Positions 53,289-62,508 are shown, counted from the first letter of the stretch. The stretch is 64,000 bases of DNA from Exiguobacterium sp. BMC-KP (GCF_001275385.1 NZ_LGIW01000011.1:124001-188000), one strand, 5' to 3'. A program made the numbers and translations. Notes: a model not told the origin generated them from the letters alone.

Positions 53289-54296
53289 TTAAATTTCATT
53301 GTTTAAAGAGTCGCTTACTTGTTTAAAAATCTTATACGATTGAATCTCTTTTTTACTGTCATGTATATTGGATAAAGCGATGATTTCATCTACTTTATAC
53401 TTTTCTTGAAACTCGATTACTTCCCGACGAACGGTCTTTGAATCGCCCATAATCGTGTACCCCAATTTATAATGCAAGATTTCTAATTCATACGGAGATA
53501 AGGATTCAAGGAAATCTTTCTGTGGCGGAATGAGCTGACTGAGATTATTGGTATAAATATCGATACATACCTGCAGATGGCTAGAGGCAATGAAAGAAGC
53601 TTCTTCCATCGAATCAGCGGCAATGATATTGATAGCAGCTAGTACATACGGCTCTTGCAGATATTTCGAAGGTCTGAAATTTTGACGATAGATGTGTAGT
53701 GCTTCTTCCATCGTTTCCGGAGAAAATTGCGCACCGAAAGCATATGGTAACCCGAGTCGCGCTGCAATTTTAGCAGATCCAGTAGAGGATCCTAGAATGA
53801 ACACGGGCACGTGTGTATCAAGTCCTGGATATGCCCGAACCTCACCTTGTTCCTCTTCTGTTCCAACATATCGCAATATCTCTTGAACTTCTTTTTCAAA
53901 GAAAAAGACGCCTTTATGATTTGAACGTCGAATCACATCTGCCGTTTGTTGATCAGTTCCTGGAGCACGTCCTAGTGATAAATCAACGCGGTCAGGAAAA
54001 AGTGTCTCAAGTGTTCCGAATTGTTCTGCTACGACTAACGGGGAGTGGTTCGGCAACATGACACCTCCGGAACCGACACGAATGCGTTCTGTATGCGTCA
54101 ATAAATGCTGCACAATCGATACGGTTGCAGCACTGGCATAGGCATCATGATTGTGGTGTTCTGCGATCCAAATACGTTTATATCCCATTGCATCGACAGC
54201 TTTTGCTAATGTGACTACAGCATCTATTCCTTCTTTCATGGTTTCTCCTTGTCTTAACGGAGCAATTGATAAAACGGATAGTTCGAATTTTTTCAT
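53289..54296 (-). CDS. LLM-class flavin-dependent monooxygenase (MsnO8-like)
   Basis: A 335-residue luciferase-like TIM barrel protein. The start FELSVLSIAPLRQGETMKEGI, then RIWIAEHHNHDAYASAA, RVGSGGVMLPNHSPLVVAEQFGTLETLFPDRVDLSLGRAPGTD and VFILGSSTGSAKIAARLGLPYAFG are the conserved family blocks. It should oxidise an unknown small molecule with reduced FMN and oxygen. GAGGTGAG precedes two ATG codons; 54296 has the better spacing (54299 and 54326 are alternatives). It is about 100 nt behind the MBL lipoprotein gene on the same strand. Confidence 0.92.
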   Translation of the reverse strand: MKKFELSVLSIAPLRQGETMKEGIDAVVTLAKAVDAMGYKRIWIAEHHNHDAYASAATVSIVQHLLTHTERIRVGSGGVMLPNHSPLVVAEQFGTLETLFPDRVDLSLGRAPGTDQQTADVIRRSNHKGVFFFEKEVQEILRYVGTEEEQGEVRAYPGLDTHVPVFILGSSTGSAKIAARLGLPYAFGAQFSPETMEEALHIYRQNFRPSKYLQEPYVLAAINIIAADSMEEASFIASSHLQVCIDIYTNNLSQLIPPQKDFLESLSPYELEILHYKLGYTIMGDSKTVRREVIEFQEKYKVDEIIALSNIHDSKKEIQSYKIFKQVSDSLNNEI

Positions 54297-54398
54297 CATC
54301 TCACCTCTATGATTCATCGAGCTCACTGGTGGGCAAGCACGATGAACCCTTTTCTATTATTCAGGGCAGTATTAAAACTGTTAGATATGGTCATAAAG

Positions 54399-55292
54399 TC
54401 AGTATGAGATTGTTTCCCCATCATCAGGAACAAGGACGTTGGATGTGATGCCTTTATCTTTAATGAACGTCTTCAATTCTTTTCTTGAGAGTCCCCAATG
54501 GTTGACGGCTTCCATATGACTGACTAAAATTTTAGCTTTTGGAGCGGCTTTGTACACTTGATAGACATCTTCTTTTCCCATGATCAATGGACCACCTTCG
54601 AGAAATTGATTTCGACCTCCATTCAAAATGAGTACTTCTGGTTTATACGTATCGATATTTTTTTTCACTTGTGAATACCAAACAGTATCACCCGCTATAT
54701 ATAACGTTTTTTCTTTTGGGTGTTGGAAGACGACTCCCATGACGTTCCCCATAGCCTCTGCCATTTTCCCGTAGCCATGACGACCATTTACTTCGGTCAG
54801 TTTGACACCTTTAAAAGTCGTCGCTTTGTCTTCTTTCATGACTTCAATATTAGTAAAACCTGCTTTGCGCGCTAAGTTTGCATCTTTTTCGTCTTGCATG
54901 AATAACTTAATATTTTTTGGAAGCTGTTCTTTTGCTGCCTGATCAAAGTGATCCTCATGCGTATGGGTAACGATGACAGCGTCTACGTCATCCATGATCT
55001 TATCGACAGAGAACGGTAGATCGACTATTGGATTCCGATCGTCTCTTGCAGCAGGACCGAACGAATCAAATTCACCTTTTTTAGAAAACATAGGATCCAC
55101 TAAGAATTTTTGTCCTTTATATTCTACTGTTACGGTCGCATTGCGGATTTGTTGGACCACCAGGTCTTCTTTTTTCGGTTGTGTTGCACTCGTCTCATGA
55201 TTAGACTGTGCATCTTGAGAAGTTCCACAAGCAGTCAAAATACCGCTCAATGTGAGTGTCGTTAATAGTGCTACTTTTTTTAGTTTTGTCAT
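54399..55292 (-). CDS. MBL-fold (UlaG-like) lipoprotein hydrolase
   Basis: A 297-residue lipoprotein with lipobox GILTACG. The metallo-beta-lactamase fold shows THTHEDHFDQAA (zinc ligands), GRHGYG, YIAGDTVWY and the terminal histidine in SHMEAVNHWG. It resembles UlaG/YtkL-type hydrolases; substrate unknown. AAAGGAGATC lies before the ATG at 55292. It is the first gene of a pair with the LLM monooxygenase and is divergent from the HxlR regulator at 55494, which likely controls it. Confidence 0.9.
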   Translation of the reverse strand: MTKLKKVALLTTLTLSGILTACGTSQDAQSNHETSATQPKKEDLVVQQIRNATVTVEYKGQKFLVDPMFSKKGEFDSFGPAARDDRNPIVDLPFSVDKIMDDVDAVIVTHTHEDHFDQAAKEQLPKNIKLFMQDEKDANLARKAGFTNIEVMKEDKATTFKGVKLTEVNGRHGYGKMAEAMGNVMGVVFQHPKEKTLYIAGDTVWYSQVKKNIDTYKPEVLILNGGRNQFLEGGPLIMGKEDVYQVYKAAPKAKILVSHMEAVNHWGLSRKELKTFIKDKGITSNVLVPDDGETISY

Positions 55293-55493
55293 CGTTAAAG
55301 ATCTCCTTTTCAGATAGCTTGCTTTTGATAGAGAATGTTATATCCTTGCATGAATGTATTTTTATCCTGCTCGTGACGGGATAAAAAAGTTCTTCCCTAT
55401 TTACTCGCCCTGAGATGTAGTATATGGTCAATATGAAAAATCAAACAAGTATGCACTTTTTTCACACATACTATCAAGGAGGATAGTGTTAAT

Positions 55494-55838
55494 ATGAAAA
55501 TATCCAAAATTAAAGTAGCTGATAATGAGGAAACTTCTTTTGGCTATACACTTTCCATCATCAATGGGAAATGGAAACTGCTGATTATTTACTATTTATC
55601 GAACAACAATGCAGTTCGTTATAACGAACTCCAGCGTATGATTGGCAAAATAACTTACAGAACACTTAGTTCGACATTGAAGGAAATGGAAAGTGACGGA
55701 TTGATTCATCGCAAGGAATATCCGCAAATTCCACCAAAGGTTGAATACAGTCTTACGGAAAAAGGAAAAACTCTCTGGCCAATCATTCAAGAAATGTGTC
55801 AATGGGGAGAGCATAATAAAAATACTAAACTGAGATAG
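55494..55838 (+). CDS. HxlR-family transcriptional regulator
   Basis: A 114-residue winged-helix protein with the HxlR pattern: YTLSIINGKWKLLIIYYLSNN, RYNELQRMIGKITYRTLSSTLKEMESDGLI and YSLTEKGKTLWPIIQEMCQWG. One cysteine (MCQW) is present; the N-terminal redox cysteine of HypR/HxlR types is absent. AAGGAGG precedes ATG 55494. It is divergent from the MBL and LLM genes, the usual position of a regulator of a detoxification operon. Confidence 0.92.
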   Translation: MKISKIKVADNEETSFGYTLSIINGKWKLLIIYYLSNNNAVRYNELQRMIGKITYRTLSSTLKEMESDGLIHRKEYPQIPPKVEYSLTEKGKTLWPIIQEMCQWGEHNKNTKLR

Positions 55839-55886
55839 TCCGATTTTTAACATAAGTCGGTCGTTAGAATATCACTAACCAAAAAT

Positions 55887-55932
55887 AAAAATGGTTCCAA
55901 TCATCTTTATTAAATGATTGGAACCATTTTTT
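55887..55932. terminator. Rho-independent terminator
   Basis: AAAAATGGTTCCAATCAT pairs exactly with ATGATTGGAACCATTTTT and continues in T. Confidence 0.85.
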
Positions 55933-55958
55933 CTTGATGTCTTGTTCATTGTCAATTT

Positions 55959-56054
55959 CTAATTGAGCATTCTTTGAATAGCACTTTTCGGTAATACTTG
56001 ATAGTAGTCTTTTAAATTTGGTTCATAAGAAGCTCTTCTTATATTTTCAACAGG
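55959..56054 (-). pseudogene. Possible 3' gene fragment
   Basis: On the minus strand about 31 codons (NIRRASYEPNLKDYYQVLPK, then SAIQRML) end in TAG at 55959, with no start or upstream continuation. The composition looks like the C-terminal end of a protein, but I cannot name the family. Confidence 0.3.
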
Positions 56055-56095
56055 TCAAATAATCATTTAGACGTTTTGTCGAAAAAGAAAAATAG

Positions 56096-56156
56096 TTGAC
56101 AAAGGATTATTTAACGTATAAAGTATAACACGTCAGTTAAGTTCAGTTTACTTAAC
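56096..56156 (+). promoter_or_regulatory. Promoter and palindromic operator of the MarR-MFS operon
   Basis: TTGACA at 56096-56101 is followed 17 nt later by TAAAGT (56119-56124) as -35 and -10. A 21-bp palindrome, GTTAAGT-TCAGTTT-ACTTAAC, lies at 56136-56156 just before the ribosome binding site. MarR regulators bind such sites to repress their own operon. Confidence 0.65.
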
Positions 56157-56176
56157 CAAAAGAAAGGGATGATATT

Positions 56177-56629
56177 ATGCTCGAAGATCAACAAAAAATG
56201 CTTAAAGAACTTGCGGTTGTTTTTAGTGAATATTACTTGAATTATCTTATATATAATAAAAACGCAGAAAAGTTTACTGCATTTAATTTAACGACGCAGC
56301 AAGACACAATTTTATTTTTTGTAAAAGATAATCCACACATCACAGCAAATGAAATTGCGAAGAAATTCTCGATTTCTAAAAGTGCAGTAAGCCAAGTATT
56401 GTCGAAGCTCGAAGCACTAAAATTCATTAAGCGTGAACCTAATCCAACTAACCATCGCGAGTTTTTTATCGCATTAGCAGAAGAAGGTCTCGCTTATCAG
56501 GCATTAAGTGAAGAAGCAGATAATGATTTTATGATGAAACACTTCGCTGACATCGATTTAGTACAATTACAAAATGTTTTACAAACTATGAAGAAAGTGA
56601 ATGCATCCATTTTATCATCCGACGAGTAG
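56177..56629 (+). CDS. MarR-family transcriptional regulator
   Basis: A 150-residue winged-helix protein with MarR blocks: TTQQDTILFFVKDNPHITANEIAKKF, then SKSAVSQVLSKLEALKFIKREPNPTNHREFFIAL (wing with the D/N-x-R segment). AAAGGGATG precedes ATG 56177. A palindromic operator lies directly upstream, and the MFS exporter follows 40 nt downstream, so it should repress an efflux operon and be released by the exported compound. Confidence 0.92.
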   Translation: MLEDQQKMLKELAVVFSEYYLNYLIYNKNAEKFTAFNLTTQQDTILFFVKDNPHITANEIAKKFSISKSAVSQVLSKLEALKFIKREPNPTNHREFFIALAEEGLAYQALSEEADNDFMMKHFADIDLVQLQNVLQTMKKVNASILSSDE

Positions 56630-56669
56630 GATCATGAATTGTTTGACAATCAAATAGAGGACATTAATT

Positions 56670-57851
56670 ATGAATCGAAAAGAGAAAGTATCTATTGCAC
56701 TTGCATTATCTAGTTTATTTATTGCGTTTGTCGGGATGGGACTTGCCGCCCCAGTTATGCCCTCCATTGCGAAGGATCTGAGTTTAAGTGGTGCCGTTGT
56801 CGGTTATTTGTTTGCTGCTATGGCTCTTACGCAATTTATGGCTTCCCCTTTTACAGGAGTTTGGGTCGATTCAATCGGTCGTAAAAAAATGATAATTATC
56901 GGTCTTTTGTTATTTTCATTCTCAGAATTGTTGTTTGGTCTCTCAAATGAAATATGGCTATTATTCGTAAGCCGTTTGCTTGGAGGAGTAGGCGCCGCTT
57001 TTATTATGCCAGCTGTTATTACGTATATTGCTGATAAAACAACTCTAGAAGATCGTGCAAAAGTGTTAGGCTATCAATCGGCTGCGATCAGCTTAGGATT
57101 TATAATCGGACCAGGAATTGGTGGATTTATTGCAGAGTTTGGGATACGCGCGCCGTTCTTCTTTGCTGCTTTCATATCATTGCTGACTGCGATTGTTATT
57201 TTCATCGTATTAGAAGATTCGATTTCAAAAGAGCAGCTACAAAAAAATCGTGTATCATTGGAACAACCAGCGTTTATACAAGAGTTCAAGAAATCCTTGC
57301 AACCACAGTACTTCACACCACTGCTAGTCGTTTTCGTGCTAGAGTTTGGACTAGCAGTTTATGAAATGATGTTTAGCTTATTTGTAGACGAAAAGCTTGG
57401 CTTCACTGTCCGTGATATTTCTGTCATTATTACAGTCGGCTCAATCGCTGGTGTTGCCGCTCAAATCTTATTCTTTGATAGATTGGTCAATCTACTTGGT
57501 GAACGAATGCTGGTTAACCTTACCTTATTATCTTCCGCTATTTTCATCTTTATTTCGATTTTAATAGACGGTTACTGGATGATGATTGTCATTACAAGTA
57601 TTGTATTCTTTTCGGGTGATATTTTGCGACCTGCTGTGACAACCTTATTATCAAAAATTGCGGGAGAAAATCAGGGATATGTTGCGGGGATGAACTCGGC
57701 ATATACTAGCTTAGGTATCATAATAGGACCGATTATTGGTGGTATTTTGTTTGATATCAACATCAATATGCCATATGTGTTTGCCGCCTTTGTACTGTTT
57801 ATCGCATTTGTGATTGCGAGTACAAAATTAAAGCAACCTCACTTCATTTGA
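56670..57851 (+). CDS. MFS drug exporter of the NorA/Bmr type
   Basis: A 393-residue, 12-helix protein. SPFTGVWVDSIGRKKMIIIG is motif A between helices 2 and 3, and SLGFIIGPGIGGFIAEFG is antiporter motif C in helix 5, both marks of proton-coupled drug exporters. LFVSRLLGGVGAAFIMPAV gives motif B with its conserved Arg. It should extrude small toxic molecules. It lies in one operon with the MarR gene and ends at a terminator. Confidence 0.92.
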   Translation: MNRKEKVSIALALSSLFIAFVGMGLAAPVMPSIAKDLSLSGAVVGYLFAAMALTQFMASPFTGVWVDSIGRKKMIIIGLLLFSFSELLFGLSNEIWLLFVSRLLGGVGAAFIMPAVITYIADKTTLEDRAKVLGYQSAAISLGFIIGPGIGGFIAEFGIRAPFFFAAFISLLTAIVIFIVLEDSISKEQLQKNRVSLEQPAFIQEFKKSLQPQYFTPLLVVFVLEFGLAVYEMMFSLFVDEKLGFTVRDISVIITVGSIAGVAAQILFFDRLVNLLGERMLVNLTLLSSAIFIFISILIDGYWMMIVITSIVFFSGDILRPAVTTLLSKIAGENQGYVAGMNSAYTSLGIIIGPIIGGILFDININMPYVFAAFVLFIAFVIASTKLKQPHFI

Positions 57852-57859
57852 AACTTCTT

Positions 57860-57893
57860 AAAATTCGCGATCTTATTAGATGGCGAATTTTTT
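57860..57893 (+). terminator. Rho-independent terminator
   Basis: AAATTCGC-GATC pairs with GAT-GGCGAATTT followed by TTTATTTT, immediately after the MFS gene. Confidence 0.75.
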
Positions 57894-58104
57894 ATTTTGT
57901 ATTCAAATTACTGAACGCAATCTTTCATCATGTAGCAGTCCTCAAATTCCTTTTAAAGTGGAATAGGTTCTTATCGAGAGAAGAACACTTTGATCCATCA
58001 AAAGATATAGGTATACAGGTAAAAAGTAATCAATCGAAATCGTTAAATGCCATGTCATCATATTTAGGCCTCTATACCAATGGCGTATGAATAGGAAAGA
58101 GTGA
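57894..58104. other. Intergenic region with an unsupported open frame
   Basis: A frame to 58090 could encode about 60 residues here, but it crosses the terminator, has no ribosome binding site and matches nothing I recognise. It may be a gene remnant. Confidence 0.3.
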
Positions 58105-58148
58105 CAAAAGGCTAAGATTCTTAAATAATCAAGAATCTTAGCCTTTTT
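58105..58148. terminator. Rho-independent terminator
   Basis: AAAAGGCTAAGATTCTT pairs exactly with AAGAATCTTAGCCTTTT and ends in T. Confidence 0.85.
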
Positions 58149-58215
58149 GTGGAATGAAATGATTTTTCCGAGATTTTTAACGGTTTCTAGGACTCTATAC
58201 AGACAATTATGGAGT

Positions 58216-58659
58216 TTATACGTCTTTCATTGGGGAGAGGCGCCGCTTGATTTCATTTATTGAGAGGTACAGGGTGTAATTTCCATGTTCAAGAATTGAA
58301 TTTAAAAGGAGATTTAATTGTTCTTGAGAAGTAACTTTTATTTTCAAGTGATAACATCCTTCTCCAGATACACGATGTACTTCCATGACTTCGTGGCACT
58401 CATTCAGAAAGTGAATAAAAGCTTCATGATTAGACGTTTTCATATAAATGATGACGAAAGCTGTATAAGAGAACCCTAATTTTAGTTCATCAATAATCAA
58501 CGAATACGACTGTATGATTCCTTGATCCTCCAGTTTTTTTATACGGTTTCCTACCGCTTGACCAGTCATATGAATTTGTTTTCCGAGATCTTTCCATTGG
58601 ATACGTGAATTTTTAGATAATATATTGAGGATTTGATAATCAATATTACTTAGTTCCAT
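58216..58659 (-). CDS. Lrp/AsnC-family regulator
   Basis: A 147-residue protein with the Lrp helix-turn-helix (SNIDYQILNILSKNSRIQWKDLGKQIHMTGQAVGNRIKKLEDQGII) and a RAM ligand-binding domain (HEVMEVHRVSGEGCYHLKIKV, ILEHGNYTLYLSINEIKRR). AAAGGAATTC lies before the ATG. It is divergent from the isochorismatase gene at 58778, with 118 nt between, and likely regulates it. Confidence 0.92.
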   Translation of the reverse strand: MELSNIDYQILNILSKNSRIQWKDLGKQIHMTGQAVGNRIKKLEDQGIIQSYSLIIDELKLGFSYTAFVIIYMKTSNHEAFIHFLNECHEVMEVHRVSGEGCYHLKIKVTSQEQLNLLLNSILEHGNYTLYLSINEIKRRLSPMKDV

Positions 58660-58777
58660 GTTGAATTCCTTTCATGATGAAATGATATGACGCAGAAATG
58701 ATTCATCAACCTATCGATAATTACCTAGCTTCCATTTATCATTAACGTGTAAGGAAAATTATAAATGAGGTGAAAAG

Positions 58778-59332
58778 ATGAACACAGCTTTAATTATTGT
58801 AGATATTCAAAAAGATTATTTTCCTAATGGAAAAATGGAACTGAGTAACCCAGAAGCAGCAGCAACTAATGCAGCAAAAGTTTTGGAGTGGTTCAGAAAA
58901 AATAATAAAGAAAACATTTTTCATGTACAGCATATAGCAAGCAACCCTGCTATGGGCTTCTTCCTTCCGGAGACGGAAGGTGTTGAGATACATGAAACAG
59001 TCGAGCCTTTGAAAGATGAAACGATTGTAATCAAGCAGTTCGCAAATAGCTTCCTACAAACAGACTTAGAAAAGCATTTAGCGAAAAATGAAATCACTAA
59101 GTTGGTAGTCGTCGGAATGATGACACACATGTGTATCGATGCAACTGTTCGCGCTGCTGTAGACTTAGGTTTTGAAACCACATTGATTGAAGACGCTTGT
59201 GCAACTAGAGACTTATCATATGACGGAAAAGTTGTTCCAGCCGAACAGGTTCACTATTCATTCGTTAGTGCATTACAAGGAATGTATGCTGAAGTCACTT
59301 CAACTGAAAGCTTTTTACAAAATAGAGCTTGA
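58778..59332 (+). CDS. Isochorismatase-family cysteine hydrolase
   Basis: A 184-residue protein with the catalytic triad Asp9 (IIVDIQKDYF), Lys86 (TIVIKQFANSF) and Cys119 (GMMTHMCIDATVRAA). The cis-peptide segment GMMTHMC is typical. It should hydrolyse a C-N or ether bond in a small molecule such as nicotinamide-like amides or N-carbamoyl compounds; which one cannot be told. AGGTG precedes the ATG. It is divergent from the Lrp regulator and ends at a strong terminator. Confidence 0.93.
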   Translation: MNTALIIVDIQKDYFPNGKMELSNPEAAATNAAKVLEWFRKNNKENIFHVQHIASNPAMGFFLPETEGVEIHETVEPLKDETIVIKQFANSFLQTDLEKHLAKNEITKLVVVGMMTHMCIDATVRAAVDLGFETTLIEDACATRDLSYDGKVVPAEQVHYSFVSALQGMYAEVTSTESFLQNRA

Positions 59333-59351
59333 ATCTTATGAAGGTTTAACT

Positions 59352-59394
59352 AAAAAGATAGAAACTTGCTTGCTACAAGTTTCTATCTTTTTTT
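59352..59394 (+). terminator. Rho-independent terminator
   Basis: AAAAAGATAGAAACTTG pairs exactly with CAAGTTTCTATCTTTTT and continues in T. Confidence 0.88.
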
Positions 59395-59831
59395 ATTACT
59401 AATTTATGCTTTCAACGTTACAGGTTAGAATTATGGAAAATAGCTACTCAGTTTTGTATGAACTACAATATGTCCAAAAAATTTAAAGTTAAAATGTCGC
59501 GATAATAAGTATTAACAATCAACGCTCATCATACGTATTTCGTTTCATGATTGATGTCTTCTTCAAGGAGTAAAAAAGATATAGAATGAAACCATAACTT
59601 TACTCGATTGTGAGACACTTTTCTGTACCGTTACTTTTAGCTGTTGTATATATCCTTAGAAATTATTTATAAATTCACAGTTTGGATTTTTATAATTCTT
59701 GTAAAGAAGTGTTCTTTAAGATTCAGTCTAGCATGCTAAGGTAGATATTCATAGTACAAAGTTATTAATGAAAATATAGAACATATAAGTGCTATCAAAA
59801 AATCATTTGATGTTTAAAAATTCGTATGGAC
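59395..59831. other. AT-rich region without genes
   Basis: I see no supported frame, RNA or repeat in this stretch before repeat copy C begins at 59832. Confidence 0.4.
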
Positions 59832-60524
59832 ATGGAACAGAGCGTTACGGCTCTGTCTGATTAAATGAACCGCAAGCCTTCCTGTTTCCACACTCTAACT
59901 CGCTCCTCAGTGGCGCAAGGGCCATCAAAAAAAGCCGATACCGCCTCGTCTTCCTCCGTGTTTTGAATCAAAGCAAACTTTTCGCTTTTTGATCTTTCCC
60001 TGTGGTCATCCTTGCGGCGTATTGCTACGTTCCCATCAATAGGACGGTACTGTGTCGGACTGCATCCCATTTACCACTTACGAATGGACGAAAAACGACG
60101 CCGTTTTTCTTTTGAGAGAGCGCACGCGAGAAAGGAATGGATTTGTCCCAAATCCAAGGGTAATGAGAGACCCGCAGTGGACGGACCCACTGCGGGTAAG
60201 AAAGTATACATGATACATAGTCTTTTCTATGTAGAAAGGTGCTATAGAGGATGTAATAGTAAGACAAGTAGTGGAGTGCATGAAGGTTCGAGGAGAGATA
60301 GCTGATTGAAGTGAATCGATCCTCCTGTAGATAGGTAGTGATGCACTTCCTACTTGATATACAGCACAAGAAGATTTTTCGGGCTCATGCGTGAGGCTGT
60401 AGGCTGCACGCAGCAACATCCTCATCGCACCGCTGCCCTCCTGCCGGACCGATAACGAGAGCTGCGACTCGCCTGCGCGAGGCATCTCTATGTTCCTGTT
60501 CCTTGCGACGGAAGGCACGGAGCG
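59832..60524 (+). repeat. radC-associated structured repeat, copy C (gene deleted)
   Basis: A 693-bp unit with the same ends as copies A and B but with the radC-like gene lost: the leader (to CATCCCAT near 60070) is joined directly to the hairpin region (GAATGGACG at 60081). The three hairpins remain at 60090-60109, 60139-60155 and 60169-60196, and the 3' module at 60377-60524 is nearly identical to copy B. Hairpin 2 has changed on both arms (GGATTTG and CAAATCC), keeping its stem. Confidence 0.78.
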
Positions 60525-60590
60525 TTTTAAAAATAGAAATAATTAATTTAAAATATAGGTCTTATCACAAATACTTGGTTATTAATAAAA

Positions 60591-60617
60591 AAAACCAACA
60601 GCCAATTGACTGTTGGT
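60591..60617 (-). terminator. Rho-independent terminator
   Basis: ACCAACAG pairs with CTGTTGGT around a short loop; on the minus strand it is followed by a TTTTTTTT run, downstream of 60649-61086. Confidence 0.8.
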
Positions 60618-60648
60618 AGAAGAGGAAGTATGGGGAAAGGGGAGGGGG

Positions 60649-61086
60649 TTAGTCTACTTTAACCAAAAAAGCGAATTGTCCGTCACCATTGGACCACTTT
60701 GCTTTGATTTCATAGGCATACGTTCCTGTTTCTTTCGGGACAGTAACGGCATCGCCAGTTAAAGTAACTTTTTCAGCATCTTGCTTATCTTTCCAACGAA
60801 CGATCTCAATAGATTCCGGTTCGTCTTCAAACGAAATATCGATTTTTTTATTTGAGGATACTACAGTTGGTTTGCTTTTTTTCGTCATATCGAGTCCGTC
60901 GACATATACTTTATCGACACATTGGTTGCGCAATAGACCATCCCAACAAAATGATCCTTGAACCGTTGGAATATCTTTTCCTTGTGCTTCTACTTTGGGG
61001 TTTGGTGGTTCCCCACGAAAAGGGTCAAACACAAAAAATAGAACAACCAATACTACTAAAACACCCATCCATTTAAATTTACCCAT
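60649..61086 (-). CDS. Membrane-anchored hypothetical protein
   Basis: A 145-residue protein with one N-terminal helix (WMGVLVVLVVLFFVFDPF) and an exported domain rich in beta-strand pattern (DISFEDEPESIEIVRWKD, VTLTGDAVTVPKETGTYAYEIKAKWSNGDGQFAFLVKV). The end resembles an immunoglobulin-like fold. Two cysteines (FCWDGLLRNQC) may form a disulphide. Unknown family. AAAGGAGAGCG precedes ATG 61086. It is a single gene between repeat copies C and D. Confidence 0.7.
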   Translation of the reverse strand: MGKFKWMGVLVVLVVLFFVFDPFRGEPPNPKVEAQGKDIPTVQGSFCWDGLLRNQCVDKVYVDGLDMTKKSKPTVVSSNKKIDISFEDEPESIEIVRWKDKQDAEKVTLTGDAVTVPKETGTYAYEIKAKWSNGDGQFAFLVKVD

Positions 61087-61162
61087 AAAACGCTCTCCTT
61101 TGATAAAGATTATTTTTAAAAAAGTTTAAGTGTTCTTATTGAGTGGCTTGTTCCTCAACAAA

Positions 61163-61369
61163 TCATTCTTTTAACTCGAGTTCATCGTGTCTCCCCATGA
61201 TAGGTGAGATCGTTTGATTCTCAAATGCAGTTTCATACGTATCAACTACAGTTTGAATATATTCGCCATCTTCAATAAGAACTTCTCCATAAGCAGGAAC
61301 TGGGTTGTGCCAATCCATTTTCTCATCATGGATTGTTGCAAATAAATATACTTTTCCAGATACAAGCAT
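61163..61369 (-). CDS. Hypothetical 68-residue protein
   Basis: A short acidic protein (MLVSGKVYLFATIHDEKMDW to HDELELKE) with mixed strand/helix character and no membrane segment. GAAGAG lies about 9 nt before ATG 61369. Family unknown. It lies 77 nt upstream of the 60649-61086 gene on the same strand and could share its transcript. Confidence 0.5.
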   Translation of the reverse strand: MLVSGKVYLFATIHDEKMDWHNPVPAYGEVLIEDGEYIQTVVDTYETAFENQTISPIMGRHDELELKE

Positions 61370-61587
61370 TTCTACTCTTCATACGTTCACAATACTTTAT
61401 TACCTTTTATAATATAACGATTTTATGTAATTTACAATTGTATACAAAGTTATATTTTGGAAAAATTATTTTGTGGCAGAATTGAAGAAGTTTTGCAATG
61501 CATGGATGAGCGAAGAAGTGAGTGAATGGACGGAGTTCTATGGATAGAGGATTGATGTTTCCATAGTAATGCGGACGACATAAAGAC

Positions 61588-61726
61588 TTTCGAGCTCATG
61601 CGTGAGGTTGTAGGCTGCACACAGCAACATCCTCATCGCACTGCTTCGAACCGATAACGAGAGCTGCGACTCGCCTGCGCGAGGGATTTCTACGTTCCTG
61701 TTCCTTGCGACGGAGGGCACGGAGCG
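61588..61726 (+). repeat. radC-associated repeat, copy D (3' module only)
   Basis: About 139 bp match the 3' module of copies A-C: TCATGCGTGAGG paired with CCTCATCGCAC, the GCTGC/GCAGC stem, GAGAGCTGCGACTCGCCTGC and the terminal CCTTGCGACGGAGGGCACGG. A 9-nt deletion removes part of the CTGCCCTCCTGCC loop. No leader, gene or middle hairpins are present. Confidence 0.75.
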
Positions 61727-61884
61727 TTACATAGAATTATAAAAAGAAAAATAAAAGGTTAGGGTTTAGTGGAAGGAATGGCATACTAAAGGAAAGATTC
61801 TTGTCCACGTATGAGATCGTCGTTAGTGCTTCGGTCGTGAATGATGTGTCGTATGCGAGGATATCTAAAAAGGAGAAACTACAT

Positions 61885-62088
61885 ATGAAATTTGACGGAT
61901 CGACTGATGTATTAGGTGCAGCACTTACAAATGCCCCTCTACTCTACCTCGTACCGATTGCATTTGGACTTTTCTTATTGATCGACTTCTTGTTTACAAA
62001 AGAAAAGAAGAGCTTTTTGAGCCGGACCGGTAAGATATTATTGGTTCCGTTCATTTTGATCGTAGGTGTACTTATTTATCTCTATTGA
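61885..62088 (+). CDS. Small two-helix membrane protein
   Basis: A 67-residue protein with two transmembrane helices (LLYLVPIAFGLFLLIDFLF and ILLVPFILIVGVLIYLY) separated by TKEKKSFLSRTGK. AAAGGAG lies 10 nt before ATG 61885; an upstream open frame to 61801 lacks a site. Unknown family. Confidence 0.65.
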   Translation: MKFDGSTDVLGAALTNAPLLYLVPIAFGLFLLIDFLFTKEKKSFLSRTGKILLVPFILIVGVLIYLY

Positions 62089-62128
62089 TTCGATGTGCGT
62101 AGGAAACACTAATCATTTTTATGACAGT

Positions 62129-62158
62129 AACGATCTTCAAAAGGTCGTTTCTTTTTTT
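62129..62158 (+). terminator. Rho-independent terminator
   Basis: AACGATC pairs with GTCGTT around CTTCAAAA and is followed by TCTTTTTTT. Confidence 0.6.
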
Positions 62159-62300
62159 ATGTGTGAAAAATTAATCGTACATTGTTTCGTAATGACCCAG
62201 TTATCTTACATATCATTTCGCTTATCTTATCTAAGGTAATTCGTACAGACTCTAAAATCATTCTATGCTGTGCTTAACAAAACGATTAGGGGTGGAGTAC

Positions 62301-62495
62301 ATGAGTATAATTGAGATGTTTGAGGTCATGGATCAAGCAAAGGAGAAACAGGTACCAGATAAGGTGACATTGATCGATGCCCAGCTTCGATTCGTGCGAG
62401 AAGTAGAAGGATCGATTGAGCATGTGACATGGTTCATCGATGTCGATCGATTGACAGACTTCATGCAGACACACTTTAACAAGCAGACCCGTTAA
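62301..62495 (+). CDS. Hypothetical 64-residue protein
   Basis: A short protein (MSIIEMFEVMDQAKEKQVPD, then a strand-rich FVREVEGSIEHVTWFIDVDRLTDFM) with cytoplasmic character. GGGGTGGAG lies 4-6 nt before ATG 62301. Unknown family. It is followed by a terminator at 62483. Confidence 0.6.
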   Translation: MSIIEMFEVMDQAKEKQVPDKVTLIDAQLRFVREVEGSIEHVTWFIDVDRLTDFMQTHFNKQTR

Positions 62496-62508
62496 GGTCT
62501 GTTTTTTT
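62483..62508 (+). terminator. Rho-independent terminator
   Basis: CAGACC pairs with GGTCTG around CGTTAA, followed by seven T; it overlaps the last codons of the 62301 gene. Confidence 0.75.

Noticed and set aside
57848..58090. 80-residue frame after the MFS exporter
   Set aside because: It crosses a strong terminator, lacks a ribosome binding site and has no recognisable family.
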